Positions 1 through 8,009 of a DNA stretch of 45,436 nt are shown here, in pieces (the stretch's first letter is position 1; each line of letters opens with the position of its first letter). The stretch is from RYN-111 sp046723735. Its GTDB lineage: Bacteria; Actinomycetota; Actinomycetes; Mycobacteriales; SCTD01. Made by a program: the position numbers and the translations under genes. The DNA lies in NCBI GenBank assembly GCA_046723735.1, contig JBKOVB010000040.1, forward strand, positions 1-45,436, in the 5' to 3' direction. Under the pieces are notes generated by a model. It ran no database searches. It saw nothing but the letters and a program-made list of their open reading frames with translations, and was not told the DNA's origin.

Positions 1-473
1 CGCATGTACCGCGCCAGCACCACGAGCCCGGTGCCCTCCGCGAGCTCCAGGATCCGTGCGTCGTCCTTGGGGTCCACGCGGTGGAACGGCAGGCCGTACC
101 CCTCCACCAGCCCGCGGAAGTCGTCGTGGTTGCTCACCACCCCGACGATGTCGGCGGGCAGCCGGCCGGCCGACCGCCGGTAGAGCAGGTCGTGCAGGCA
201 GTGCCCCTGCTTGCTCACGAGGACGAGCACCTTCTCGCGCACGCCCAGGTCGTGCAGCTGCCACTCCATGCCGAACTCAGCGGCCAGCGGAGGGAAGGCG
301 TCGTAGAGGTCGTGCTGCCCGTCGACGTGCACGCGCATGAAGAACCGGCCGGTGTCGGGGTCGCCGTACTGCTGGCTGTCCACGATGTTGGCGCCGTGCC
401 GCGCGAGCAAGCCGGTCACCGCGTACACGATGCCCACGCGGTCCGGGCACGACAGGGTCAGGACGAGATCCAC
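1..473 (-). CDS. purU: Formyltetrahydrofolate deformylase, N-terminal part (gene runs off the left edge)
   Basis: The enzyme hydrolyses 10-formyl-tetrahydrofolate to formate and tetrahydrofolate in one-carbon metabolism in the cytoplasm. The protein begins VDLVLTLSCPDRVGIVYAVT, a typical N-terminal ACT domain of PurU, continues through ANIVDSQQ and FFMRVHVDG, and enters the formyltransferase domain at VLVLVSKQGHCLHDLL and DIVGVVSNHDD. About 157 codons are visible; the family is about 280 residues, so the catalytic C-terminal half lies outside the window. The GTG at 473 is chosen because the ACT domain starts directly there and no in-frame start lies just upstream. It is divergent from the ABC transporter at 595. 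Family assignment is firm. Confidence 0.9.
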   Translation of the reverse strand, partial: MDLVLTLSCPDRVGIVYAVTGLLARHGANIVDSQQYGDPDTGRFFMRVHVDGQHDLYDAFPPLAAEFGMEWQLHDLGVREKVLVLVSKQGHCLHDLLYRRSAGRLPADIVGVVSNHDDFRGLVEGYGLPFHRVDPKDDARILELAEGTGLVVLARYM

Positions 474-547
474 AGGCCGACACGGTACGGCGGGCAGCGC
501 GCGCCCTCGCACCCGTAACCCCTTCGCGCTCCCCGCCGGCCTCGTCG

Positions 548-553
548 TAGGTT
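548..553 (+). promoter_or_regulatory. Probable -10 box of the ABC exporter operon
   Basis: TAGGTT matches the actinobacterial TAnnnT -10 consensus and sits 41 bp before the ATG at 595. A TTCGCG at 523-528 could serve as a weak -35 with a 19-bp spacer. GGAGG at 583-587 is the ribosome binding site of the downstream gene. This is inferred from sequence only. Confidence 0.4.
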
Positions 554-594
554 GAGCCCCAGCCCCTGACCCGCGCCGGCTCGGAGGATCCTCC

Positions 595-1560
595 ATGGCT
601 GCTGTCGTCTCGGCGCGCGGACTGGTCAAGACCTACCCCGGGCGCAAGGGCGTGGTGCGTGCGCTCGACGGCCTCCACCTCGAGGTCGAGGAGGGCACCG
701 TCCTCGGGCTGCTCGGCCCGAACGGAGCCGGCAAGACCACCGCCGTACGGATCCTCGCCACCCTGCTGCAGCCCGACGCGGGCACCGCATGGGTCGCCGG
801 CGTCGACGTGCTGCGCCACCCGGCTCAGGTACGGGAGCGCATCGGGCTGTCCGGGCAGTTCGCCGCGGTGGACGAGTACCTCACCGGCTTCGAGAACCTC
901 GTGATGGTCGGACGGCTCTACAAGCTGCCGCGCGCCCGCGCGAAGCAGCGCGCCAACGAGCTGCTCGAGGTGTTCGACCTGACGGAGGCGGCCCATCGCT
1001 CGGTGAAGGGCTACTCCGGCGGCATGCGCCGACGGCTGGACCTCGCCGCCGCCCTCGTCGCCTCGCCACCGGTGCTGTTCCTCGACGAGCCGACCACCGG
1101 CCTCGACCCCCGTAGCCGCAACGGCATGTGGGAGGTGATCCGCGACCTCGTGCGCGGCGGCACGACCTTGCTGCTGACGACGCAGTACCTCGAGGAGGCG
1201 GACCGGCTTGCCGACGAGGTCCTCGTCATCGACCACGGCCACGCCATTGCCCGGGGCACCCCCGACGACCTGAAGAAGCAGGTCGGCGGCGAGCGCGTCG
1301 AGCTCGTCCTCGTCGACCCTGCCGACACGACGACGGCGACCCGCCTGCTGTCCGAGGTCGGCAACGCGGAGTGCACGGTGGACAACGACGGTCGCAGCCT
1401 CAGCGTCCCGGTCGACGGAGGGGTCGCCGACCTGCACCGCGTCCTGAACGGGCTCGCGGACGCGGGTGTCGAGGTCACCGACCTGGGGTTGCGCCGACCG
1501 ACGCTGGACGACGCGTTCCTCACGCTGACCGGGCACGAGACCGAGGGAGACGCCCCGTGA
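595..1560 (+). CDS. ABC transporter ATP-binding protein, daunorubicin-resistance (DrrA) type
   Basis: This is the cytoplasmic ATPase of a two-component drug or lipid exporter. The 321-residue protein has Walker A GPNGAGKT (41-48), the ABC signature SGGMRRR (141-147), Walker B VLFLDEP (160-166) and the DrrA-type C-terminal extension ending LRRPTLDDAFLTLTG. The ATG at 595 follows GGAGG by 7 nt. Its stop overlaps the GTG of the permease gene (GTGA), so the two are translationally coupled and form one exporter. The substrate cannot be read from sequence; DrrA-like ATPases serve antibiotic efflux as well as lipid export. It resembles other single-domain DrrA proteins in length and shows nothing broken. 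Confidence 0.93.
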   Translation: MAAVVSARGLVKTYPGRKGVVRALDGLHLEVEEGTVLGLLGPNGAGKTTAVRILATLLQPDAGTAWVAGVDVLRHPAQVRERIGLSGQFAAVDEYLTGFENLVMVGRLYKLPRARAKQRANELLEVFDLTEAAHRSVKGYSGGMRRRLDLAAALVASPPVLFLDEPTTGLDPRSRNGMWEVIRDLVRGGTTLLLTTQYLEEADRLADEVLVIDHGHAIARGTPDDLKKQVGGERVELVLVDPADTTTATRLLSEVGNAECTVDNDGRSLSVPVDGGVADLHRVLNGLADAGVEVTDLGLRRPTLDDAFLTLTGHETEGDAP

Positions 1561-2363
1561 GCAGCCTGGCCGGCGTCCTGAGCGACAGCCTGGTGATCCT
1601 GCGGCGCAACCTCGTCAAGGTGCTCCGCGTCCCGGACATCCTGGTGTTCTCGACGATCTCCCCGATCATGTTCGTGCTGCTGTTCGCCTACGTCTTCGGC
1701 GGTGCGATCGCGCTGCACGGCGGCACGACGTACCGGGAGTTCCTCATCGCCGGGATCTTCGTGCAGACCGTCGTGTTCGGCTCCACCTTCACGGGGGCGA
1801 GCATCGCCGACGACATGCAGAAGGGCGTCATCGACCGCTTCAAGTCGCTGCCGATGTCGCGGTCGGCGGTCCTTGTGGGGCGCACGCTCGGTGACGTCGG
1901 CATCAACGTCGTCAGCCTCGCGGTGATGACCGTGACCGGCGTGCTCGTGGGCTGGCGGATCCACAACTCGCTGCTCGAAGCCGTCGCCGCGTTCGCGCTG
2001 ATCCTCTTCTTCGCGTTCACGTTCTCGTGGGTGATGGCCTACGTCGGCCTGCTCGTGAAGATCCCGGAGGTCGTGAACAACGCGGCCTTCGTCGTGATCT
2101 TCCCGCTCACCTTCGTGGCCAACACGTTCGTGCCGCTGGAGACCCTGCCGGCGCCGCTGCGCGTGTTCGCCGAGTGGAACCCGGTGTCCGCGGTGACGGC
2201 CGCCGCGAGGGACCTGTTCGGCAACAAGGCCGGGGTCGTCATCACGTCGGACGCGTGGCCCCTGCAGCACCCGGTGCTGTACACGCTCCTCGCCGGGATC
2301 GCGATCCTGGTGGTGTTCGTGCCGCTGTCGGTGCGCCAGTACGAGCACGCTGCGACGAAGTAG
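1557..2363 (+). CDS. ABC transporter permease, DrrB / ABC-2 type
   Basis: This is the membrane subunit partnering the ATPase encoded just upstream. The 268-residue product starts at the GTG of the GTGA overlap (VSSLAGVLSDSLVILRRNL). It has about six hydrophobic segments: near residues 30-50 (ILVFSTISPIMFVLLFAYVF), 60-80, 105-130, 140-165, 175-195, and the last before the C-terminal PLSVRQYEHAATK. The motif FKSLPMSRSAVLVGRT after the second segment, the EWNPVSAVTAAARDLF segment and the C-terminal RQY are typical of ABC-2 permeases of the DrrB group. The two genes probably form a homodimeric exporter (2 ATPase plus 2 permease). Substrate unknown. Confidence 0.92.
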   Translation: MSSLAGVLSDSLVILRRNLVKVLRVPDILVFSTISPIMFVLLFAYVFGGAIALHGGTTYREFLIAGIFVQTVVFGSTFTGASIADDMQKGVIDRFKSLPMSRSAVLVGRTLGDVGINVVSLAVMTVTGVLVGWRIHNSLLEAVAAFALILFFAFTFSWVMAYVGLLVKIPEVVNNAAFVVIFPLTFVANTFVPLETLPAPLRVFAEWNPVSAVTAAARDLFGNKAGVVITSDAWPLQHPVLYTLLAGIAILVVFVPLSVRQYEHAATK

Positions 2364-2412
2364 CCGCCGGCGCAGGAGCACGCAGAGCATCCTCCTGGTG
2401 ACTCAACTGGTC

Positions 2413-2441
2413 TTTTGGGGCGGACTTCACCGGCATAGCCT
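2413..2441 (+). promoter_or_regulatory. Possible promoter before the ABM-domain gene
   Basis: TTTTGG (2413-2418) and TAGCCT (2436-2441) are spaced by 17 bp and lie 28 bp before the ATG at 2469. The -10 fits TAnnnT; the -35 is poor. A weak inverted repeat CAGGAG/CTCCTG (2373-2378 and 2392-2397) just upstream may end the ABC transcript. Confidence 0.35.
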
Positions 2442-2468
2442 CCGACCTACTGACAAGGGGAGGCGCAC

Positions 2469-3071
2469 ATGTTCACTCGTGTCGTCAGCTTCGCGAACGC
2501 CCAGCACATCGACGCCGGCATCGACTACGTCCGCGACACCGTCAACTCGGTGCTCCACCAGCAGAAGGGCTTCGCGGGAACGGTCGCCAGTGCCGACCGG
2601 GCCGGCGGCGTCTTCGGTGTCATGACCCGCTGGGAGACCGAAGCGGATCGGGACGCGAGCGAGAGCGCGCTTCTCAAGGTGCGCTCGGAGGGCCAGAAGG
2701 TCATCGGTGGCACGCTGAACGTCGAGTACTTCGAGGAAGTGCTGTTCGAGCTCGTGGGCGGGCCGCCTCGCGTCGGCGCCAACCTGCTCGTCACCCGCGT
2801 CACCATGGACCCGGCCAGGGCCGACGAGAGCATCCAGTACTTCGCGCGCGAGGTGCTGCCCGAGATCAAGAAGGGCTCGGGACTGCTGTTCGTCCGGCAG
2901 CTGGTCAACCGGCAGACGGGCGACGCCCTCGTCGGCACCGGCTGGACCGACGTCGCCGCGATGCAGGCGGCGGTCGAGGCGGCCGAGACCCGCCAGCGCA
3001 ACACGCCCGACATGCCGGTCACGATCGTCGACCGGAGCCAGCGCGAGATCGTCTTCGTCGACCAGCCCTAG
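2469..3071 (+). CDS. Tandem dimeric alpha/beta-barrel protein (ABM-like), function unknown
   Basis: The 200-residue protein looks like two copies of a roughly 95-residue ferredoxin-like fold of the antibiotic-biosynthesis-monooxygenase/YdhR class. Copy one is about 1-95 (FTRVVSFANAQHID... GFAGTV... VMTRWET) and copy two about 105-200 (NLLVTRVTMDPARADES... GLLFVRQLVNRQTGD... GTGWTDVAAM). It has no signal peptide and no cofactor motif, so any catalytic role is open. AAGGGGAGG at 2455-2463 is a strong ribosome binding site for the ATG. The peptidase gene begins 8 bp after the stop, so the two are probably cotranscribed, although their functions do not obviously connect. Fold assignment is by pattern only. 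Confidence 0.7.
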   Translation: MFTRVVSFANAQHIDAGIDYVRDTVNSVLHQQKGFAGTVASADRAGGVFGVMTRWETEADRDASESALLKVRSEGQKVIGGTLNVEYFEEVLFELVGGPPRVGANLLVTRVTMDPARADESIQYFAREVLPEIKKGSGLLFVRQLVNRQTGDALVGTGWTDVAAMQAAVEAAETRQRNTPDMPVTIVDRSQREIVFVDQP

Positions 3072-3079
3072 GCGCCGTC

Positions 3080-4093
3080 ATGACCAAGGTTTCGCGCCTC
3101 GCCGTCGCCGCCGCCCTTCTGCTTCCCCTGACGGCCACCGGGACGGCCTCAGCAGCGACGACGGCCACAGGCACCGTCTTCTTCCCCAACCCCGTCCAGC
3201 AGCTGGGCGACGAGTCGCTCACCGACCAGAAGGACGCCGACTACCCGGCGCTCCAGCCGGCCTACCGCCAGGTCACGCTCACCGACCTCGACGGCTCGGG
3301 CTTCCTGCGCGGCACCTACGTGACGGTCAAGAGCGCGACCGGCAAGGCCGCGCGCGCCGTGGACAGCGCCTTCCCGCCGTACCACCGGGACGCCGACCAG
3401 TTCGAGCAGGTGATGGGCTACTTCTGGGTCACCACCGCACAGCACTACCTGCAGCACCTCGGGTTCGGGTCGACGCTGCGACCCGTCAACCAGCGGCAGA
3501 TCCAGCTGCGCATCGACCAGTTCGGCGGCGACAACTCCTTCTTCCGCGACGACAAGGCGAACATCACCCTCGGCAAGGGCGGGGTGGACGACGCGGAGGA
3601 CGCCGAGGTGATCGTCCACGAGTACGGCCACTCCGTGCAGGACGCCCAGGTGCCGGGCTTCGGCACGAACCTGGAGTCCGGGGCGATCGGTGAGGGGTTC
3701 AGCGACTACCTCGCGGTGGCCGTGACGAGCTGGGCCACCGGCGTCCCGACGCTGACCCCCGAGGCCTGCGTGGCGGACTGGGACTCGGTGTCCTACACGA
3801 GCTCGGTGCCGCACTGCCTGCGCCGGATCGACGGGACGAAGCACTACCCGGAGGACCTCGTCGGCGAGGTGCACGCGGACGGCGAGATCTGGTCGCGGGC
3901 GCTGTGGGACATCCGGCAGGCGCTCGGCGACACCCGGGCCAGCACGCTGATCGTCGAGGCGCAGTTCTCGTTCGCGCCGGACACGTCGTTCCGCGCCGCC
4001 GCGACCGCGACCGTGGCCGCGGCCCAGCGGCTGTACGGCGCCGGGGCGGCCTCGGCGGTCACGAGCGCCTTCTCCGCCCGCGGCATCCTGTAG
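3080..4093 (+). CDS. Secreted zinc metallopeptidase, gluzincin (thermolysin/fungalysin M4/M36-like)
   Basis: This is an exported zinc endopeptidase. A Sec signal peptide covers residues 1-26 (AAALLLPLTATGTASA). HEYGH at 180-184 supplies two zinc-binding histidines and the catalytic glutamate. E205 in GAIGEGFSDYLAV is the third zinc ligand of gluzincins. HADGEIWSRALWDI further on matches the segment found after the active site in fungalysins. At 337 residues it is short: the FTP/PepSY propeptide typical of M4 and M36 enzymes is missing, and only about 70 residues precede the catalytic region. No good ribosome binding site precedes the ATG, so it may depend on translation of the gene 8 bp upstream. 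The family is solid at clan level; M36 is the best guess. Confidence 0.82.
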   Translation: MTKVSRLAVAAALLLPLTATGTASAATTATGTVFFPNPVQQLGDESLTDQKDADYPALQPAYRQVTLTDLDGSGFLRGTYVTVKSATGKAARAVDSAFPPYHRDADQFEQVMGYFWVTTAQHYLQHLGFGSTLRPVNQRQIQLRIDQFGGDNSFFRDDKANITLGKGGVDDAEDAEVIVHEYGHSVQDAQVPGFGTNLESGAIGEGFSDYLAVAVTSWATGVPTLTPEACVADWDSVSYTSSVPHCLRRIDGTKHYPEDLVGEVHADGEIWSRALWDIRQALGDTRASTLIVEAQFSFAPDTSFRAAATATVAAAQRLYGAGAASAVTSAFSARGIL

Positions 4094-4171
4094 CGCCCTC
4101 GGGTTGCACTCGGGACGCGTCGGGACCCGGGCTGGGCCGCAGGGCTCCCGCACGCACCCCGGAGGTGACCC

Positions 4172-5692
4172 GTGGCTGGAGCACGTCGCACCGGCACGCT
4201 GATCGCGATCAACCTCGCGACGTTCATGCTGCTGCTCGACGTCACGATCGTGCAGGTCGCGCTGCCGTCCATCGGCCGTGAGTTCGGCACCGGCCTGGAC
4301 GGTCTGCAGTGGACCATCGACGCCTACGTCCTACCCCTCGCGGCGCTGGTGGTGACGTTCGGCACGCTGGCGGACCGATGGGGTCGCCGGATGGTGTTCC
4401 TCCTCGGTCTCACAGGCTTCACGCTGGCCTCAGTCGCCTGCGGCGCCTCGTCCACCGCGACGGCGCTCGACCTGTCCCGCGCCGTCCAGGGACTGGCCGG
4501 CGCCGCCGTCTTCGCGACCACCCTGGCGCTGATCGGGCAGGAGTTCTCGGGACCGGCCCGGGCCCGTGCCGTGGTCGTGTGGGGCGCCACCGTGGGCGCT
4601 GCCGTCGCCACCGGGCCGCTCATCGGCGGACTGATCACGGACGGCGCCGGGTGGCGGTGGATCTTCCTCGTCAACGCGCCCCTGGGCGTGCTCACGATCG
4701 TGCTCACCCTGCGCTTCGTGGGCGAGGGTGTCGACACCACGCACCGACCTGTCGACGTCCCGGGCGTCCTCACGCTCACCGGAGGTCTGGCACTGGTCAC
4801 CGCAGGGCTGCTGCGCGGGTCGGCAGCCGAGTGGCACACCAGCGGCCCGGTGGTCGCGGTGATCCTCGGCGTCGCGCTGCTCGTGGCCTTCGGCCTTCTC
4901 CAGCGCCGGGACGGCGCGATGATCGACCGGACGCTCTACCGCAGCCGCCCGTTCGTGGGGCTCTCGCTGGCCACCCTGGCCCTCGGGGCGGGCATGTTCG
5001 CGATGCTGCTGTTCCTCAACGTCTTCCTGCAGAACGTGCTCGGCAGCTCACCCCTCGACGCCGGCCTGCGGCTGCTGCCGCTGAGCGTGCCCGTCCTCGT
5101 GGTGCCGATCGTCGGACGGCGCGTCGGGCTGCCCGTCATCTCGGGGCGCATCGTCGGCGTGGGCCTGCTGGTGGGTGCGACCGGCCTGGCCCTCATGCTC
5201 GCCGCCGACGCCACCACGTCGTGGGTGCGGCTGGTTCCGGGGCTGGTGCTGGCCGGCACCGGGATCGGCCTTGCGAACCCGGCCATCGCGGCCACCGCCC
5301 TCGCGGTGGTGCCGCCGACGCGCACCGGCCTCGCCTCTGGGGTGAGCAGCGCCTGCAGGCTCGTCGGCATCACGCTCGGGATCGCGGCGCTCGGCGCCGT
5401 CCTTCGGCTCGGGATCTCCGCCGGGCTGCCCGACCACGACCCGCGGCTGGCGCTCGCCCCTGTCCACGAGCGCGTGGTGTCGCTGGTGGCCGACGGGCAG
5501 CTGCAGGCGGCCGGCAAGGTGTCCGGCCGTCCGTCAGCCGTGGTGACGGCGTACGACGAGGGCCTGCACCTCACGCTGCTGGCAGGCACCGCGACGCTGC
5601 TCCTCGGAGCGTTGGCGGCCTTCACCATGGTCGGGAGGCCTGCCTTCGCCGCACCCGCGATGGCGCCCGTCGCGGAGGGCGCTCCCGCCTGA
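4172..5692 (+). CDS. MFS drug exporter, EmrB/QacA (DHA2, 14-TM) family
   Basis: This is a proton-coupled multidrug exporter in the cytoplasmic membrane. The 506-residue product starts at GTG 4172 after a near-perfect ribosome binding site GGAGGTGA (4161-4168). TM1 carries LLLDVTIVQVALPSI, the DHA2 motif D1. Motif A is LADRWGRRMVF. Motif C-like glycine-rich sequence occurs in VGAAVATGPLIGGLITDGAGWRW. The hydropathy pattern supports 14 segments. It converges with the TetR gene (28 bp between the stops), which more likely controls the second exporter at 6426. The substrate is unknown. Confidence 0.92.
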   Translation: MAGARRTGTLIAINLATFMLLLDVTIVQVALPSIGREFGTGLDGLQWTIDAYVLPLAALVVTFGTLADRWGRRMVFLLGLTGFTLASVACGASSTATALDLSRAVQGLAGAAVFATTLALIGQEFSGPARARAVVVWGATVGAAVATGPLIGGLITDGAGWRWIFLVNAPLGVLTIVLTLRFVGEGVDTTHRPVDVPGVLTLTGGLALVTAGLLRGSAAEWHTSGPVVAVILGVALLVAFGLLQRRDGAMIDRTLYRSRPFVGLSLATLALGAGMFAMLLFLNVFLQNVLGSSPLDAGLRLLPLSVPVLVVPIVGRRVGLPVISGRIVGVGLLVGATGLALMLAADATTSWVRLVPGLVLAGTGIGLANPAIAATALAVVPPTRTGLASGVSSACRLVGITLGIAALGAVLRLGISAGLPDHDPRLALAPVHERVVSLVADGQLQAAGKVSGRPSAVVTAYDEGLHLTLLAGTATLLLGALAAFTMVGRPAFAAPAMAPVAEGAPA

Positions 5693-5720
5693 AGCGCGCC
5701 GTGCCCCGGCCGACGCTGGC

Positions 5721-6347
5721 CTACGCCTGCCCGGTGCCGACGAGGTCCTCGAGGACCGGGACGAGAAGCCGCTCGAGGTCCTCGGGCGAGGCGTTCGCGA
5801 GGGCGGGGATCTGCAGCACGTAGCGCCCGAGCGTCAGCCCGATCATCGTGGAGCCGAGCAGGGCCGCGCGCAGCTCGCCGTCGGGCCCGCCGATCGTGCG
5901 CGCGACCGCCGCCTGCGTCTCGCACATCACCTCGTCGCGGACCACGTCCCGTGCGGTGTCGTGCGTCAGGCAGTTGCGCAGCAGGGCGAGCGCGGCATCC
6001 CGGGCCACGGGGTCCTCGAAGGTGCGGAACACGTCCTCCAGCGCGGTGTGCGCGAGATCACCGCGCTCTGCCGTGGCAATTCGCTTGCGGTCGACGTGCC
6101 AGCGCGCAGAGGCTGCGAAGAGCTGCTCCTTGCAGCCGAAGTGCTGCATCACCAGCGCCGGGTCCACCCCGGCGCGTGCGGCCACGCCGCGGATGGTCGC
6201 CTTCTCGAACCCGAGCTCGGCGAACAGCTCGCGGGCGGCGTCGAGGATCGCGGCCTCCGAACGGCGACGGCGGGCCTCACGGCTCAGCGGGGCCTCCGCC
6301 GTCTCGCCGGGACTGTCGGACCCGGCAGGAATGCTGGGCGATGTCAC
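5721..6347 (-). CDS. TetR-family transcriptional repressor, probably of the divergent MFS exporter
   Basis: This is a DNA-binding homodimer. The N-terminal helix-turn-helix is ILDAARELFAELGFEKATI followed by GVAARAGVDPALVMQHFGCKEQL. The C-terminal ligand-binding domain is about 130 residues and contains the TetR_C-like ALLGSTMIGLTLGRYVLQIP. Two in-frame GTG codons compete: 6356 and 6347. I choose 6347 because a TAGAGT -10 box (complement of 6355-6360) ends 7 nt before it, which predicts a leaderless mRNA beginning on that GTG. Neither start has a ribosome binding site. The operator at 6356-6371 overlaps this promoter, so the protein probably represses itself and the exporter at 6426. Confidence 0.9.
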   Translation of the reverse strand: MTSPSIPAGSDSPGETAEAPLSREARRRRSEAAILDAARELFAELGFEKATIRGVAARAGVDPALVMQHFGCKEQLFAASARWHVDRKRIATAERGDLAHTALEDVFRTFEDPVARDAALALLRNCLTHDTARDVVRDEVMCETQAAVARTIGGPDGELRAALLGSTMIGLTLGRYVLQIPALANASPEDLERLLVPVLEDLVGTGQA

Positions 6348-6355
6348 GCACTTCA

Positions 6356-6371
6356 CTCTACAGGTGTAGAG
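6356..6371. promoter_or_regulatory. Palindromic operator for the TetR regulator
   Basis: CTCTAC-AGGT-GTAGAG is a perfect 6+6 inverted repeat with a 4-bp centre. It lies between the divergent TetR (5721-6347) and MFS (6426-8000) genes, covers the TetR -10 box and sits just upstream of the MFS -10 box. This is the classical position for an autorepressing TetR operator. Confidence 0.75.
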
Positions 6372-6390
6372 CGACGCTTCCGACGGCCTC

Positions 6391-6396
6391 TAGGCT
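6391..6396 (+). promoter_or_regulatory. -10 box of the TetR-controlled MFS gene
   Basis: TAGGCT fits TAnnnT and lies 29 bp before the ATG at 6426. With a 17-bp spacer the -35 hexamer would fall on 6368-6373, inside the right arm of the operator, so repressor binding would block RNA polymerase. Confidence 0.5.
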
Positions 6397-6425
6397 CGTT
6401 GCGACCCCACCACGAAGGACTTTCC

Positions 6426-8000
6426 ATGACCCTCGTCGACGAGGGACCGGCCACCACCCTCGAGGCCGTCCCCGACACCCACGTCCGGCACGCGAGCGGG
6501 CGGCACGTCCACAAGACGCTCGTGCTCGTCACCGTCGCGATCGCGCAGCTCATGGTGGTGCTCGACGCGACCATCGTGAACGTCGCGCTCACCCATATCG
6601 CTGCGGGCCTGGACGTGCGCAGCACGGGCGACCTGTCCTGGGTCGTGACGGGCTACGCGCTCACCTTCGGCGGCTTCCTGCTGCTGGGCGGCAAGCTCGC
6701 CGACCGGTTGGGCCGGCGCAACATCTTCATGGTCGGCGCGGTGCTGTTCGCGGTGGCCTCGTTCGTCGGCGGCGTCTCCGAGCACCTCGGCACGCTCATC
6801 GCGGCCCGCACGGTGCAGGGCGCCGGCGGGGCGCTGATGTCGCCCGCCGCCCTGTCGATCCTCACTGTCGTTTTCGAGGAGGGCGAGGAGCGCAACCGGG
6901 CCCTGGGCGTGTGGGCCACCATCACCGCGGCAGGCGCGGCCACCGGCCTGCTGCTGGGCGGCGTGCTCACCGAGTACGCCTCGTGGCGCTGGGTGTTCTT
7001 CGTCAACGTGCCGGTCGCGGCGCTCGCCGTCATCAGCGCGCTGCGCTTCATCCCGGAGAGCAAGGACGAGCGCGCGCAGGGCTTCGACATCCCCGGCGCG
7101 CTGTTCGTCACCGGCGGTCTCATGTCCCTCGTCTACGCGCTCGTCAAGGGCAACGACTACGGCTGGACCGACTTCAAGACGATCTGGTGGTTCGGCCTCG
7201 CCGCCCTGCTGCTCGTCGCCTTCCTCCAGGTGCAGGTGGTGAGCGACAACCCGCTCATCCCGGTCAAGCTGCTGCGCCACCGCAACGTGGTGGGAGCCGA
7301 CCTGGGTGGCCTGTTCATCGGCGCCGGCATCTTCGCGATCTTCTTCTTCATGGTGCTGTGGATGCAGCAGATCAACGGCTGGAGCCCGGTCCACGCCGGT
7401 GTCGCCTTCCTGCCCATGCCGTTCTGCATCGGGCTCAGCGCGGGGGTGTCGTCCCGGCTGCTGGGGCGCCTCGGGCCGCGGCCGCTGCTGCTCGTGGGTC
7501 CCCTCGTCGTCGCCGGCGGCCTGCTCAGCCTCGGCCTCCGGATCGAGCCGGGCTCGTCGTACTGGACCGTCGTCCTGCCCTCGCTCCTGGCGGTCGCGCT
7601 CGGCATGGGCATGACCTTCGTGTCCATGGTCAGCAGCGCGGTCGCGGGCGTCGAGCACGAGGACGCGGGCATGGCGTCCGCGATGCTCAACGCCGGCCAG
7701 CAGGTTGGTGGCGCCATCGGCCTCGCGGCCCTGACCGCGGTCAGCACCGCGCACACCGACGGTCTGTTCCCGGGCGGCTCGAAGGCGGCGCAAGGCGTGG
7801 TGCAGCTGCACAACCTGCACCAGCAGGTGCCCCCGACGCTGCTCGCGAAGGCCTACGACACGCTGGTCTCGGGCTGGGGGCTCGGGTTCGTGGTAGGCGC
7901 CTGCTTCATCCTGGCCGGCGCGGCGGTGATGAGGGCGCTCATCCGCCTGAGCCGCCAGGACGCGAAGGCCGCCATCCAGGAGGCCGTGGCCGGCGGCTGA
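6426..8000 (+). CDS. MFS drug exporter, EmrB/QacA (DHA2, 14-TM) family
   Basis: This is a multidrug exporter in the cytoplasmic membrane, 524 residues. Motif D1 is LDATIVNVALTHI (46-58), motif A is GGKLADRLGRRNIF (88-101), and the motif C region is GAATGLLLGGVLTEYASWRWVFF. The first 30 residues are a hydrophilic cytoplasmic leader. GAAGGAC (6414-6420) is the ribosome binding site. It is divergent from the TetR gene with a shared operator, so expression is probably induced by a ligand of that repressor. It is only a distant paralogue of the exporter at 4172, and the two flank the regulator. It ends 9 bp before the convergent cobQ stop. Confidence 0.93.
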   Translation: MTLVDEGPATTLEAVPDTHVRHASGRHVHKTLVLVTVAIAQLMVVLDATIVNVALTHIAAGLDVRSTGDLSWVVTGYALTFGGFLLLGGKLADRLGRRNIFMVGAVLFAVASFVGGVSEHLGTLIAARTVQGAGGALMSPAALSILTVVFEEGEERNRALGVWATITAAGAATGLLLGGVLTEYASWRWVFFVNVPVAALAVISALRFIPESKDERAQGFDIPGALFVTGGLMSLVYALVKGNDYGWTDFKTIWWFGLAALLLVAFLQVQVVSDNPLIPVKLLRHRNVVGADLGGLFIGAGIFAIFFFMVLWMQQINGWSPVHAGVAFLPMPFCIGLSAGVSSRLLGRLGPRPLLLVGPLVVAGGLLSLGLRIEPGSSYWTVVLPSLLAVALGMGMTFVSMVSSAVAGVEHEDAGMASAMLNAGQQVGGAIGLAALTAVSTAHTDGLFPGGSKAAQGVVQLHNLHQQVPPTLLAKAYDTLVSGWGLGFVVGACFILAGAAVMRALIRLSRQDAKAAIQEAVAGG

Positions 8001-8009
8001 GTCAGAGAG

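Noticed and set aside
277..2390. Long minus-strand open frames (277-1536 and 1011-2390) opposite the ABC transporter genes
   Set aside because: Their translations are Arg/His/Asp-rich low-complexity text without any domain; they are antisense shadows of high-GC coding DNA.
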